From assembly GCA_012931725.1 (NCBI GenBank), contig CM022946.1:72902269-72966268 (forward strand): a DNA stretch of 64,000 nt. Direction: 5' to 3'. The translations under genes and the position numbers were made by a program. Under the pieces are notes generated by a model. That model had not been told where the DNA came from and did no database searches. It worked only from the letters and a program-made list of their open reading frames with translations. This document shows, piece after piece, positions 45,207 to 57,225 of this stretch (position 1 is its first letter; the number at the start of each line of letters is the position of its first letter). This DNA comes from Litsea cubeba. Its lineage: Eukaryota > Streptophyta > Magnoliopsida > Laurales > Lauraceae.

Positions 45207-48200
45207 CTGCCAAAGAAACACAAAAATTTATGAATATGATCCTGTTTGAAAATCATTATCAGGGTTATTACTACAAAATACCTTCTTCGACGACTGGCGG
45301 AACACTTTCTTCCTCTATGAACTCATCGGAAGCATCATCAACATTTGCGTCCATCGATGGTTCAAAGTCATCGGAATCCGGTGGCAAATCAGCTGACAAG
45401 AAAAATGTTAGCAAACCAAGTCACAGACACAAAAAAAGAGCAAAAGAAGTTATACCAATTGGAGATTCTGGATTCACTCCAGAGTCCCTCGGTTCTTCTT
45501 CAGGTCCCCCGACAGGATCCATCACCATCTCATCGGTTGGAACCTCAGGCATCGCCAAATCTTCCTCTGCTAAACGAAAAAAAGAGAAAAGCAAAAACAA
45601 GAAGCAAATCAGAACATGGAAAAATCCCATGAAAAGAAATGGAATGGGAAAAAGGAAGAATCATACCTTCACCGACGGTCTCTTCTTCTCGGCTTCTCTT
45701 CTCTGGAGGCTCGTCAACATTCCCTAGCACCTCCTCATTGATAGTAAGAGGGACTTCCAAGTCAGGAGAGTCCTTATGCTGCCCCTTGCTGCGATGATGA
45801 CTCCTCCTCCTCTTACTCCTGCGGGCTCGCTTCTTAGAGGAACCTGCCCTGCTGTCAGAGTCAGGTCTTCCACTTGACTCCTTACTGGATCGTCTACCCT
45901 TATCAGTAGACTCCACGGAAGCTTGCCTCTGTGCCGCTTGCATCCAAGCATCAAGTTCGGCATCCTCCTGTTCTAGCTATTCTAAAGCCTCATCAGGTAT
46001 TTCTCGAACAGCTTCATAACCAATGACGCCCTGGTCACCGAGAAAGCCTGTCTTGTGCTTCTCTCCAGAAAGGAAGGCCCAAACTTCCTCTCACCGGACG
46101 CCATCCGACTTTCCAAGGCCCTTTTCAGATGCCAGCTTCACATCAAGCTCCTTCTTGGATAGCCCCCGATATGCCGAAAAGCTCTCCGCGAACCACTTCG
46201 CAAAGCCGGCAGTCCGGGAAGTCAACAACACAGGATAAGAGATCACAGCTGTAGTGTCTTCAGCACTATAGAAAGCCCATGCATTTCTCCCATCCTGTAA
46301 ACCTCCAAAGTGCTTCACCATGCTTGAAGGCGCTCCAACAACGCCTTGAGAAAAACCCAACTGCAAAGCAAAGCGAGAGGGTACATACGGCTGGATGTCG
46401 ATGAAAAGATGTCTGCGGTACACCATCGTGCCGACACGTATGTTGAAAAGCCACTTCTTCTCTGCGTTCGTCAAGGAGTAATGCCTTCCCGACCCCGCCC
46501 AGGTAGAGTCTCGGGAGGCACCAAAATCAAAAGCCTTCTTCCGCAACTCCGGAGAAAGCTTCACTGAAGACTGCCCCATTTCGACGTCCCTGAACCGTCA
46601 GATCCTCATGCGGGCAAACAAAAGTAATTCGGACACGGCTTTTCCCTTAGCCAGCCGAATCATCATAGGATCATCATCCTGTGCGGCACCCAACCGGTGG
46701 AAGCCAGGACAGTGGTACACGTACCACGAATAAAAGATGTGGGCTGAAAATACTTATTCATAGGGAGCCCAAGCCAAACTAAAAAAGCAGCAGCCTGCAA
46801 TTCGGTACACAGGTAGGAGTAAAGAGCTGGCACCAAAGCAAGCTGCTCTCTAAACGCCACTGACAAGCCGGAAAAATACTGTGCGGCCTGATGTGCATTC
46901 CATCTCCTGCAGCAAAAATAGCCTCACCAAGCCAATAAGTGAGGTAAACAGCGAGATCTCTCCGCAGTGCAATGTCAGGACATATGGCGTTTGTACTCGC
47001 ACAGAAATCTCTTAACTCTTCTTGCATAGCCAAGATCTTCTTCAAACTTAGATCCTGAGCCCTGGCTTCCTAGGTCACACTATCAGAAGACTCCCTGCTA
47101 TCAAAAAAGTTGGGGAACGAAGAGCTAGAACTCTTCCAACTGCTGGATCTAACTTTCAAACCCACCTTCTCCTTCAAAAAAACATAGAAGGCGATGACCT
47201 GAAAGTACAGAAGCCTGAACTCCTCAGACTGCTCCTCAAGGACGCTGTCAATCGGCCTAAACTCCTCATAGAGTTTGCCAAGGATGGGCAATCCAGTAAT
47301 AGCGCTCAGCTCCTTCAAAGAGAAACCAATCTCACCATTCGTCACAACGAAGGTATTGGTTTGTGGGAGGAATGATTCCAGCATAGCCATGAAGGCCTCA
47401 TTGGAAAAGATCACGGTCTCCCTAAAGGCGCGGACAGCATAAAAAATCCCAGCTTCCTTCAAAATGGTGCCACCAATCAGCAGGACGCGATCAGTCCACG
47501 ATTTTCACTCGGAGTCAGCATTGAAACGGCCACGAAGTCGAAAAGGCTTTATCCAATTGCTGTCGTCACCGCTAAAAATACCAAGGCCCACCGGTCTCAA
47601 ATCGACCGACAGATAATCAGAGCCCTGGTAGCCGCTGGATGGCATCAACAGGTCCATGTCAGCATGCGACCTCTCCGTATATCCAGGAGAACCGCCAACA
47701 AAAACCCCGATCTTGATTACATTTGTCCTTCTCACCCAGCTTGGAGGATCTTCCCTTTTAGAGCACGTGGGGGCAAGGCTCACGATCGAGACGGTGCGAT
47801 CAAACGTCGACCAGGTAGCAACAGTCTTCTTCTCACCATCTGCTGTGAAAGAAAACTGAAAACATCTCCTCTGGTATGTCATGTCATCAGGGACGGCATC
47901 ACCAAAGAAGAAGGTAGGCTTGGGTAAAACACTCTGATCTCCCATCACCCATGGACGACTGCTTACCATGATCTTATAGAATTCCTCTCCCTTGAGAGCG
48001 ACAAGTCGCTGCCTCATCTCATCTTTGTTGAGGGAGTTGCATTCTTCCAGATTTCTCTCAACATACTGGACCTTCTCAAAGGCCTGCTGAACGGCCGGAT
48101 TAGAAGATCTAGCAGATCGACGAGATACGCCTGTAGCAGGCTCTTTACCCTTGTTCGTTCTGGAAGAACCACCTGCAAAGGATGGAAAGGAAAAAGATTA

Positions 48201-48834
48201 AACATCAAAATGACAGAATCTCGCTAAAAAAAAATCTGGCGAAATTTTGACATGATGACGGGGAAATTCCGAAGAAAAGGAACTATCCCAAAAGAAATAG
48301 AAAGCTTGAAGATGGGCTCAACATTGCTGCGAGCTCCGAAACTCCAAACTTTCGAAACCTCAAAGTCTCCGCAAAATCAGGAAGGGCTCAACATCGCTGC
48401 GAGCTCCAAATTCCCAAATTTGCAAAAACTTTTAGGTGAGCTATCACATCATGCTACAATTCAATTTACAAAAAATATACATGCATGAACATCTTGGTTT
48501 GCGAAAAAAAATGCATTATCATGATGAGCAAACAAAAAAAAGAAACTTTCTCAAAAAAAAAAAGAAGGAAAGAAAAGAAAAAAGGGGCTGGCCCACAGGC
48601 CACGTGGCCGTACGGCCAGATCCATACGGATCTGTCCGTACGGCCCACAAAAAGAAAAAAAAACATGCAAAAAAAAAGAAGAAAGCAAAAAAAAAAGTGT
48701 AAAAAAAAAGAAGAAGCAAACACGTGGAAAAGAAAAAAAAAAGAAGAAGAAAAGAAAAGAAAGAAACAAAAAAAAAGAACTTCTTTTTTCCTACAATGGG
48801 GTTTTCTTGAAAAAGGGAACTTACTTGAAGCCAT
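44269..48834 (-). pseudogene. antisense plant-mobile-domain-like gene, copy C (all five exons)
   Basis: Minus-strand exons: 48825-48834, 45667-48172, 45456-45566, 45282-45392 and 44269-45206, every junction GT-AG. Exons 3 and 4 are both 111 bp and both start and end in phase 1. Exon 5 gives ...FEVTEESPSLP, a basic/serine stretch and a long charged helix with coiled-coil character (ARKRLEHLQAQVAAKW), ending ...WLETIFG then TGA. Exon 2 contains the plant-mobile-domain-like region but is split by frame changes and stops between 46091 and 48017. Exons 3-5 have no stops. The summed exon length fits a protein of roughly 1,200 residues. The product may be nuclear, inferred from KKRARRSKRRR. Its role for the element is unknown. 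Confidence 0.75.
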
Positions 48835-48953
48835 TGATGGAGAAGAAGAACAAAAGTCTTGAAGATCTTGAAGAGGAAGAACTCTTGGTCTTGAAGCCCT
48901 CTTGGGATTGTTGCAAAAGAAAGCAATAAGAGCAAGAGATCCAACCTCCTCCT

Positions 48954-48966
48954 TGCTTTTATAGAA
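48954..48966 (-). promoter_or_regulatory. TATA box of the antisense gene, copy C
   Basis: Minus strand CTTCTATAAAAGCAAGG, about 125 bases before the ATG at 48834, as in the other two copies. Confidence 0.55.
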
Positions 48967-49039
48967 GAGAGCAAACCAAAGAAGGAAAGAAGAAAGAGGT
49001 AAGCATTACTAATTAGTAACCTTACCAAAAGAAAGAAAT

Positions 49040-49785
49040 TAGAAAGATTCTTTCCCAAAAGAAAGATATCTTGAGGGATTCTCTCCCAAAAAGAAATCAA
49101 TGAGAGATTTTCTCCTAAAAGATAGGATCAATAAAAGATTCTTACCCAAAGGAAGATATCTTGAGATGTTCTCTCCCAAAATAAAGGGAACATGAGAGAT
49201 TCTCTCCAAGTAAAGATATTATTAGATATTCTCTATCCAAAGGAGATATTTTTGAATATTCTTTACAAAAATGACACCATATAAGATCTAAGCCATTTCA
49301 AAAGCTTAAGGTCCCATGGGTTAGCCCATATGAGCCAGGTTTGACCACCTAGGCACAAAAAAAAAGGGCTTTTAGTCAAAGAGAAATCCCTCTTACCAAA
49401 GCATACAAAAATGGTTCCATGCCTCTTTTGAGTTGATTCAACCATACAAAAAAGAATTCCAAGCCCCATGAGCTTCCAAAAATCAAACCATCCAGCCTCA
49501 TCTACCAAATTGAGCCAAAATCTTGAAATTGACATTCCACAAAAATCCAAACCAAATCCTGGTCCCCTAACTTGCCACATACAGCCCGTTAGGTCACAAG
49601 ACCAAAACCAAAAACCAAAACCTAATCCCCTAACTTGCCACATACAGCCTGTTAGGTCACAAGATCAAAACCAAAATTGATCCCCCAACATTCCACATAC
49701 AGCTTGTTGGGTCACACGGTCAAAACCAACCCCAACCCCCTAACCTGCCACATACAGCCTGTTAGGTCACAAGGTCAAAATCCAA
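49040..49785 (+). repeat. ATTCTCTCCC tract and ~64-bp CCACATACAG repeats, copy C
   Basis: The tract at about 49040-49250 and four units at 49560-49785 match those of copies A and B. The region from 49786 to 50005 leads to the purine tract ACCTCGAGGGGGCAT. Confidence 0.75.
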
Positions 49786-49980
49786 ATCCACATCCCTGAT
49801 GTCATCTTCAAAATTTTGCCTCGAGATGGTACGTGATCCCTTTCACTACCATAAAATTCATCTCGAAGCTCAAAAGGCTACAAATACCAAAAAGAAAGAC
49901 TGCTCAAAGACTCTTGGTCCAGTCACAGGCTCTCCTTCACGAATCTCTTCGAGGCACATTGACTACAAAAGTTAAGCAAC

Positions 49981-50520
49981 TCGTCGCTGTACCTCGAGGG
50001 GGCATTGTTGACACCAAAAATGTCACTTTGCCTCTTCAAGATCCAAAGAGCTACATGGAGTCGCAACCTGCCATAAATAGGCAATGCTACTTCCAAAAAA
50101 TCAAATCTTGTCAGAATCAAACAAAAACCGCAAGATCCTTCAAGACAGCCAAAAGAGGAGTACACAAGCAGTTTCGGGCCATTTCAAAATCATTTGGCCT
50201 AACTTCGATTCTCCGGCAACTGAAAAGGAGCTCCCGGCGGTGAAAGCATCTCGTCGCTGTACCTCGAGGGGGCATTTGTTGACACCAAAAATGTCACTTT
50301 GCCTCTTCAAGATCCAAAGAGCTACATGAAGTCGCAACCTGCCATAAATAGGCAATGCTACTTCCAAAAAATCAAATCTTGTCAGAATCAAACAAAAACC
50401 GCAAGATCCTTCAAGACAGCCAAAAGAGGAGTACACAAGCAATTTCGGGCCATTTCAAAATCATTTGGCCTAACTTCGATTCTCCGGCAACCGAAAAGGA
50501 GCTCCCGGCGGCGAAAGCAT
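49981..50520 (+). repeat. tandem ~270-bp duplication spanning purine tract and LTR start, copy C
   Basis: The block TCGTCGCTGTACCTCGAGGG through the LTR start TGTTGACACC and on to GAAAGCATC occurs at 49981-50250 and again from 50251. The second copy then runs on into the full LTR. Differences are few (CATT against CATTT, GCAG against GCAA). The element therefore has two adjacent purine tracts and two LTR starts (50006 and 50277). Confidence 0.85.
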
Positions 50521-52669
50521 CGGAGACACCAAATCTTCGATCAGAGCCGATCGATGGTCTCAAAATACACGACATGTTCTGAGTCAAACCGACAATGTTT
50601 GACCCTACATCAACTCTCGAACAGCTAAATCAAGCCTCTCGGCGATGAAGCTCCCCAGGACCATGGTTTCCAAGACAGAGCCTATGGATCATCTTAAAAA
50701 GACTCCGATAGGTTCCCTGTCAAATTTCAAGTCAATCGGACATCGGTTGACCGCACATCAAGCCGGGACATCTTCATCGCGATAAAAGCAAGTCTACTGG
50801 TGATAGGACCCCAAACGGCTTCAAAACTCAAACAAAAGCCTATGGTTGGTCTTATTTATTACTCAGCAGGCTTCACACCAAATTTCAGGTCATTCCGACA
50901 TCGTTTGACCCAGTTTTAGCTTCTGACGGAAAATCGGCAGCTCTGCGCGACAAAGTCTTCGGCTTTCTCAGAAAATTGGAAACTTCGCAAAATAAAATGC
51001 AAGGATTCTCACCAGGTTTTCTACAGGGAAATCAGGCCAATAAATTATCAAAAATGTCAAGGAAAAATATAGAATAAAAAAAGAATAAAAAAAACAGCAA
51101 AAACGGACACAAAACCCGGCGACCCTGGGGCCTGGGATCGCCCGGCGGGCCCCGGAAACCCCGTTTTTCGCCATTTTTTCGCGAGTCGAAGCGTCCGGCC
51201 TCTGGTATTTTCCAAACGTCATACTTTTGAGACACCAAATCCTCTGACATCCGTCAAAAACACGGGTCAATTATCAAGAGTATCGAAATCAACATTGATC
51301 GCCAACCGGTCAACAAAGAAAGTGTGATTTCTACCCGACCGATCGAGAAATCGATAGGACAGATGGCACCGACCCGCTGTTGGCAAGCAACACTTGAAGT
51401 TACATGGTCATCTGATGTCGATCTACATGAAGATCCGTCGATGATCATCGCTAGAAGAATCCCAAAAGACGCGGCACGACCTGCGACTCTTCAACTGCTC
51501 GGCGACCACTTAATGCGATTAATTGACTAGCTTTATTACAGTCATTAATCCATCTCTTTGGATGGCCCAATCAGAAGCAAGCATCTGGGAGTTACAAGTA
51601 AAGAGATTCATGGCATTTAACCCATGAAACTCCTCCCATCATGGCGATTAAAGGCGATTAAATGCCCTCAATCTCCTGCGGCCAATCAGAAGCCAAGAAA
51701 AAGGAGTTAAAAAATAAAGGAATTAAATCCTTTAACTCCTCCCATTATGCGGCTTAATGACAATAAAAGCCCATAAACCCTCCTAAATGGCTACCAAAAA
51801 GCCTATAAATAGGAGAGCACTCCAAGAAGAAAAGATAGCACAGACAGCAGAGAAAACACACAACAGACTGCAGAAAATCCAGAAACTCAGACAGAAAAAG
51901 GCATCAAAGAGAGAAAACTCTGCGGAAATCCTACACCGACCACCGCTACAAGGTGACAAAAGTCCCTTGGGGGGTACCCCCCCAAGGTCCTTGCCTTCTC
52001 ATTCTGCCTCCAATGGCTTAGACGTGGCTTTTCAGCCCGTCTACTTGGCTTTTTATTGGACATAGGACCTCCTCTTGGTCTTTGTCCTCTAAAAACCTGA
52101 AGTTATAGCCAAGCCAAGCGAATCAATAGCATCCTCTGTTCTCATCTGCATGGATGGTGACGAAGTCCACATAAGGCTTACGACCGTCAATCTGAACGAG
52201 TCCCCCGCAATCTCCTGAGAAGTTAGATCCTCCTTTTCTTGCTTTTCATTGTAGTTTGTATTTTTTTAAAAGAGACAAAAATCACAACTCTTGTCTTTCA
52301 TTATTGATAAGGATTGTAAATCGGCTATAAACGCCAAAATCGGCTATAAACGCTAAAAATCGGCTATAAACGCCAAAATCGGTTATAAATGCCAAAAAAA
52401 AACCGCCTTTCACGGCAACGCAAGAAAATGTCTCTTTTCTTAAATATATGTCCAATGGAAAACTTGAAAGAAGTTGATTTCCTTTTTACTTGCGAAGGTT
52501 GATCTCCGGATCACCACTTGCAATTCCAAGTAAAATAGAAAATCTGGCACACCCACACAAAAGAAATGTTGATGCACGCCTCTGCCCCCCGATTACGAAA
52601 GGGTCGGACCCAAACGGACTCCCACGTCCGCCGACCTCGGTAAAACTGAGCGGAAGCGCTGTTCCATCA
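50006..52669 (+). repeat. 3' LTR of copy C (with duplicated 5' end)
   Basis: The ordinary LTR is 50277-52669 (2,393 bp); an extra partial LTR start begins at 50006. It ends GTTCCATCA at 52669. The GC-rich block is shorter than in other LTRs (about 51117-51160). TATA 51803-51812; GGTACC palindrome 51964-51987; GGCTATAAA units 52318-52395. Confidence 0.9.
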
Positions 52670-52763
52670 CATCCATACAACTGCCATCTTGCATGCAGAA
52701 CACAATGCATTGCTCTGACCAAGGGATGATTTGTCATCTTTCACTACACTCTCAATGCCGACA
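52670..52763 (-). pseudogene. phytepsin-like pseudogene, 5' half of saposin-insert exon
   Basis: On the minus strand after an acceptor (TATATACAG), the frame reads GIESVVKDDKSS, then NALCSACKMAVVWM and is cut by copy C. LCSAC-x-MAVVW-x is the cysteine-containing start of the plant-specific insert of phytepsins, a saposin-like domain involved in vacuolar sorting and membrane interaction. The other half is at 31714-31775; the shared CATCC is the target duplication. Exons further upstream are not recognised between here and 53847. Confidence 0.8.
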
Positions 52764-53847
52764 CTGTATATACACAAAAGCACATTCCCGAAAAAATTTA
52801 TAGCTTTTGACGTACATAACAGTTAAAAAAAACATTGACAGTTGCATTAAAGAAAAAAAAAGGAGTGGGGGGAAAAAGAAGAAAGAATAATTGACATTTC
52901 AAGTTCCATCAAAAGAACACAAACTGAGCTGACCCAAACTCCATTAGTGCCATACTTGACCCAATTTTTTTTGTCAAGCTCAGGTTTTAGATGGGCCAAC
53001 ATTAACCCTAATTGAGCTGACCCAAACTCCATGAGTGCCATACTTGACCCAATTTTTCCCGACTTGACCTATGTTACACTCTTGGTTAATACTACAAGTT
53101 GTTAGAATATTGCAATGGACCTATATTTACAACCCACATTCAAATGTTCCATTTTTTTCCCTCCCTTTCAGGCCCTGACCTAAAGCTGCAAAATGCCCAA
53201 CCCAAATTACAGTTTTGGTCTAATTGTGCCAAAGAGGCTTCTCAATAGAATAGAATGGTTGAACCACAGTTCTACAACATGTTGGGACTTGGTGAATCTC
53301 CAACGAATCACTTGGTAGAAAAATTGAGGTCACAGTGTGAAACCCGGTCCTCAATGAGTTTCAACCAGCCTCGAGTTAACTCAGTCAAGACACAGTAGAC
53401 TCGGCTAAAATTCAACAAAGACTATCAATTCACAGCCAAAACTTGTTCAAATAATTCAAGAATAGATGATTTTTTTTAATGTATATTATAGTGAGTTTTG
53501 ACTGCTTGACTCGGTTGAGACTTGGCCGAGTCTTTGAATCGAAACAGCATGGTAGCTTTCTGAGGGAAGCCATGTTTTCTGAGTTAAGAACTATGCCAAA
53601 TACCTCACTATTCAATGTTGATAAATGTATGCAACATCAAGGTCTTCAAATTAAATGTTCATCAAATTGTATATATGCAATAAGTCCATTTCCTGAAGGA
53701 CTCACTTGGATACTAAAATTAATGCAAACAGAATATAGTATAGATGAAAGGGAATAAACTAAGGGAAGAGACGCCTTGTAACTTTTCTGCGAGGAGGAGA
53801 CACCATTTGCACGTTCTCATCTTTCAATGTATCAGATGAGTTTTGGA
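52764..53847. other. unassigned host sequence
   Basis: Probably intron or flank of the phytepsin pseudogene. A ~44-bp segment (GAGCTGACCCAAACTCCAT, ...CATACTTGACCCAATTTTT) occurs twice, at about 52925-52973 and 53014-53057. Around 53330-53560 ACTCGG and GAGTT motifs recur, as in degraded plant repeats. No convincing coding region. Confidence 0.4.
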
Positions 53848-54107
53848 TGGAAAATGATGACCCCAGCCACAAGCCAGTGGTGCAGAGAGCCCGAAGGACA
53901 GGGTTACAGCAGACAGACACAGTAGTCGAAGAGGTCGACAAGTTGCTGGAGGCAAGCGCAATCCGGGAGGTCCAGTAGCCGGTCTGGCTGGCCAATATGG
54001 TGGTGGTTAAGAAGAAGACTGGCAAATGGAGGGTGTGCGTGGACTTCACAGATCTCAACAGGGCTTGCACTAAGGATAGCTTCCCCCTTCCAAAGATTGA
54101 TCAGAAT
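53848..54107 (+). pseudogene. Ty3/Gypsy reverse transcriptase fragment
   Basis: One frame reads DPSHKPVVQRARRTG, then EEVDKLLEASAIREVQ, TAG, PVWLANMVVVKKKTGKWRVC, VDFTDLNRACTKDSFPLPKI. These are the RT N-terminal blocks of a Tat-lineage element different from copies A-C (which have NGQIRVCIDYRELN). The fragment is about 260 bp with an in-frame TAG and no LTR nearby; an old truncated remnant. Confidence 0.8.
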
Positions 54108-55596
54108 TCATTAAGAAAGAACACTCTCAATTCTTCTCTGTCGCATATGATCATTTTTATATTGGGCCTGTTTGGATAAATGAGGAGTGGAGTAAAGTGA
54201 AGTAGATTTCACATGAGTGAAGTGGTGGAAAAGTGGATTGAAGTTAAGATAGGGCACTTCACTTCACTCCGTTTAGACGCTTGGTGCGACGTAAAATATA
54301 AAATACCTATGAGTAAAGTAAAAATGGGACAACACTAGCAAATTCTAGCCATGGCATTACATATACCTCTGTTAGTAGCAACTATTAATTTGGTGACAGT
54401 GAGCTTTCTAATGCAGTCCAAGGTATACAAAAAACATTCGATATAAGCATTAGTTCATAACCACTAGCCAAGAATCATCCTTCAACAATCCAAGTTCAAA
54501 TCTTTCACATATTAAAACCTCCAAATAAGAAATGGAAGAGAAATTCCAAGCAACAACAATATCAATGCAATACAAACCAATACATGAGTAAAAAAAACTA
54601 AAAAATAAAATCAATCGAATTCTTCAATGTAGTCCCTAGGTATAAATGTGTCGTTAAATAAATCTTGCCTAAGAAAAGGATGCAACATGAATTCTATGCA
54701 AGCTTCTTAATTAGTATCCATTCCCTCTTATCTTTATTCGATAAGAGGACTGCGATAAGAAGACCGCAGTTTGCAGACATCTCCTTCCTCATTGATAGTC
54801 ACTCATGTGTAGCATCTATTTCATTTGGACTAAGACCCTTGATCCTAACCAATTCTCTGTAAACCTTGTCACTTATTTGCTTTCATCCTAGTTACAATTC
54901 GAGGATCCAAAATGGACTAAATGCTTAGATCATATTGTCATTTTCATGGCTATACTTTCTTTCTTTTTGTCAACTTCACTTATTTATATATGTTGTTCAT
55001 CAAAATAAGCCCACTGTTTTTTTTTTTTTTTTGCCCTTTTTCTTGTTGATACCAGATTGAGACCCAAGCATCCTATTAAAAGAATAAAAGGGTTTGAAAG
55101 GATCCAGTGGTCTGACCTGTTTTCATCCCTTGTTTCATTTGAATGCAAAATTATTTCTTTCCATGGATCATACAATTTTGATTTGGGCTTTGGCTTTGCA
55201 ATCTCAATACAATCTCATCCCAATATGAACCCTAGTCCAAAGCAGTTTAAATCGATGATTGAAATCTTGATCACTTTTTAATTATGACCAAATGTTTTAC
55301 AACCTTTATATAATTTGCAAATTGACCAGCATAGAGATCCAAGACCATCATGTCAATAGGTGGAAAACCACAAATCTAAAAATCTAGATTTATTTGTAAA
55401 TTATATTTAAGAAAGCGCTCTCCATACAAACCAAATATAATATATGGGCCTCCTCTCCAATGCTCATCCACAAAATGCTTGTGGGGCCCACTTGCGATGT
55501 CAAAATGGGGGTGGGATCAGGGGATCGGAAGATCTCACACCAACTAACTAGGGCAAGTTTGGTATCACATATCGGTGACCCGGGACTCGTCAGATT
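54108..55596. other. intergenic sequence, possible MITE
   Basis: At about 54164-54290 the segment GGGCCTGTTTGGATAAATG at one side and CACTTCACTCCGTTTAGACG at the other is loosely inverted, with GTGAAGTG runs inside. This is the look of a degraded non-autonomous DNA transposon. A 16-20 base T-run is at 55017-55033. No gene is recognised in the remainder. Confidence 0.3.
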
Positions 55597-55783
55597 TGAT
55601 AAGATAAACTTGTGATGGGGTGGGTTTATCCTAACCCATACCAAACCCTCCCCTTGCCAACCCTAACAACAACCATCTCTTTTTAGGCTAAAAAACGTGG
55701 AGTGGGATCCTTTTAGGTTATGACCCATAAACCCAACCACGAAGTTTTGATCCAGTGATCCGGTAAACCATGGTCCAAATCAA

Positions 55784-55824
55784 AACCCTAGAGTCCAGAT
55801 TGGACGATTCCATTCCAACATATA
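55784..55824 (+). promoter_or_regulatory. promoter elements of P1 gene (left arm)
   Basis: AAAACCCTAG at about 55784-55793 is a telo-box-like motif commonly found in plant ribosomal protein promoters. ACATATATAAGTG at about 55815-55827 is a likely TATA box about 95 bases before the ATG. The inference rests on motif and spacing only. Confidence 0.45.
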
Positions 55825-55915
55825 TAAGTGTTTCAACATCTCTTCCGAACCCTAGCCACCGTTTCAAGATAGATAGAGATTACGAGGCCATTTCAGTTGT
55901 TCCACATCTGCAACC

Positions 55916-57192
55916 ATGTCAGTTGATGAAATCGCCTGCAACTACACTTGCCTCATCCTCCACGATGATGGAATCTCCATCACTGTATCCTTCTTCCTCT
56001 TCTTTCTCTCTTTCGATTTCTAGGCTTTTCTATTTTTTCTTTTTGATCGGTGTAGAAATTAGGTTTTCCTAATTCCTTTCTTCTTTATTGTTTTTGTTTT
56101 TTCTCTGATCTTGGTTTTGTAACAGGCGGACAAACTCTCTATGTTGGTGAGTTCCGCTGGCATAAAGGTTCAATCGTATTGGCCGAGTCTCTTCGTGAAG
56201 CTTCTAGAGAATAAGAACGTAGATGATCTCATCTTGAACGTTGGATCTGGTCAGTTCGATTATCAATGCCTTCTGTTTCATCTACTTTCTTATTCTGTTT
56301 AGAGATATGATAAATTATAGTTGATGCTATTGCACCTTTGGTTTGTTTGATTTTAACTCCAAAGTGATATGCACCATTGAATTGATCCTTCAATCTGGGA
56401 TTCTTCGGATGAAAGATTTCTCTTTTCTGTTCTAAAACTCCCAGTTAATCACTTTGGGGGTTTGTTTTTTTTTTTTTTCATAAAATGCATAGGAATTGAA
56501 TACATAGGTAATTCATGCTATAAGCGGTTAAAAATGATGACCAATGGCGGAATATAGAAAAAAAAACAGACCATCAAATGTCCACTCTTCTAATGGAAAT
56601 TGAATCAAGCGAAGATGGGAATGAATACACAGGTAAAGTCAAGGTCCTATCGACATCACTACCTTATATCCTTCATCCCCCACCTCATATCATTCGCATC
56701 TCACCTATTTAATAATCCTCCGATGGAGCTCATTCGATCATGATTTCGTGAGCATTCAATTCCTACGTAATCTCATTTGAACAAATGGGGCCAGAATGCA
56801 CATGCGTGATCAATTCAATGATGTGCAACGCTTTGGTTTTGCTGAAATTTAAGTGGGTCTGATATCATTTCGAGTGATTCATTTTTTTTTGTCCCATGAG
56901 ATTTTTGGTTTCCTATTTTAATTTTGATTTCATTAACTGATTTTTGTTTGATGAACTGCTATTAGGGGAAGGTTGAGCTCCTGTTGCTTTTGCGGCTCCA
57001 GCAGCTGGTGGAGCGAATGCTGCCGCCGCTGCCCCAACAGCTGAGGAAAAGAAGGTGAATGTATTTTCATGAATCTTCTTCTTGAGCTTTTCTTTCTGTC
57101 CTTCCTTTGGAATCTGATCTGCAATGATATTTTTACAGGAGGATTTGAAAGGAGAGAGTGATGATGATATGGGCTTCAGCCTGTTTGATTAG
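55916..57192 (+). pseudogene. RPP1: 60S acidic ribosomal protein P1 (nonsense codon), left arm
   Basis: Exons 55916-55984, 56126-56249, 56966-57054 and 57139-57192 join in frame to a 111-residue protein, the usual P1 length. It reads MSVDEIACNYTCLILHDDG, then ADKLSMLVSSAGIKVQSYWP and NVDDLILNVGSG. An Ala-rich hinge (APVAFAAPAAGG) follows, and the P-protein C-terminus ESDDDMGFSLFD. P1 forms the ribosomal stalk with P2 and P0 and recruits elongation factors through that C-terminus. One in-frame TGA at 56974-56976 lies just before the hinge, where a Gly codon GGA is expected. All splice sites are GT-AG. Apart from the TGA the gene looks intact; as it stands it would lose the hinge and tail. Confidence 0.85.
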
Positions 57193-57225
57193 AACAATTT
57201 TGGTGTTTTGGCATTTTGTGCTGTA

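Larger units (their letters stand above)
31776..52669 (+). mobile_element. Tat/Ogre-like Ty3/Gypsy element, copy C (complete ends)
   Basis: The element is 20,894 bp: 5' LTR, PBS, leader repeats, gag, protease, then RNase H plus archaeal-type RNase H plus integrase, a repeat-rich spacer, the full five-exon antisense gene, and 3' LTR. RT and the end of protease are deleted at about 40604. The dual RNase H and the GYYWPTM-type integrase place it in the Tat group (Ogre/Retand/TatI-III). It disrupts a phytepsin exon. Confidence 0.92.
55597..57225 (+). repeat. left arm of large inverted duplication
   Basis: TGATAAGATAAACTTGTGAT at 55597 to TTTTGTGCTGTA at 57225 reappears in reverse complement at 58432-60058. 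Each arm is about 1.63 kb and the arms are separated by 1.2 kb. The arms match through exons, introns, promoter and 3' end of a ribosomal P1 gene with scattered substitutions and small indels. Confidence 0.9.

Noticed and set aside
55550..55650. Small element with AGTTTGGTAT / ATACCAAAC ends overlapping the left arm boundary
   Set aside because: Inverted ends are short and no target duplication was found; could be a MITE but not supportable, though it may mark the inverted-repeat breakpoint.
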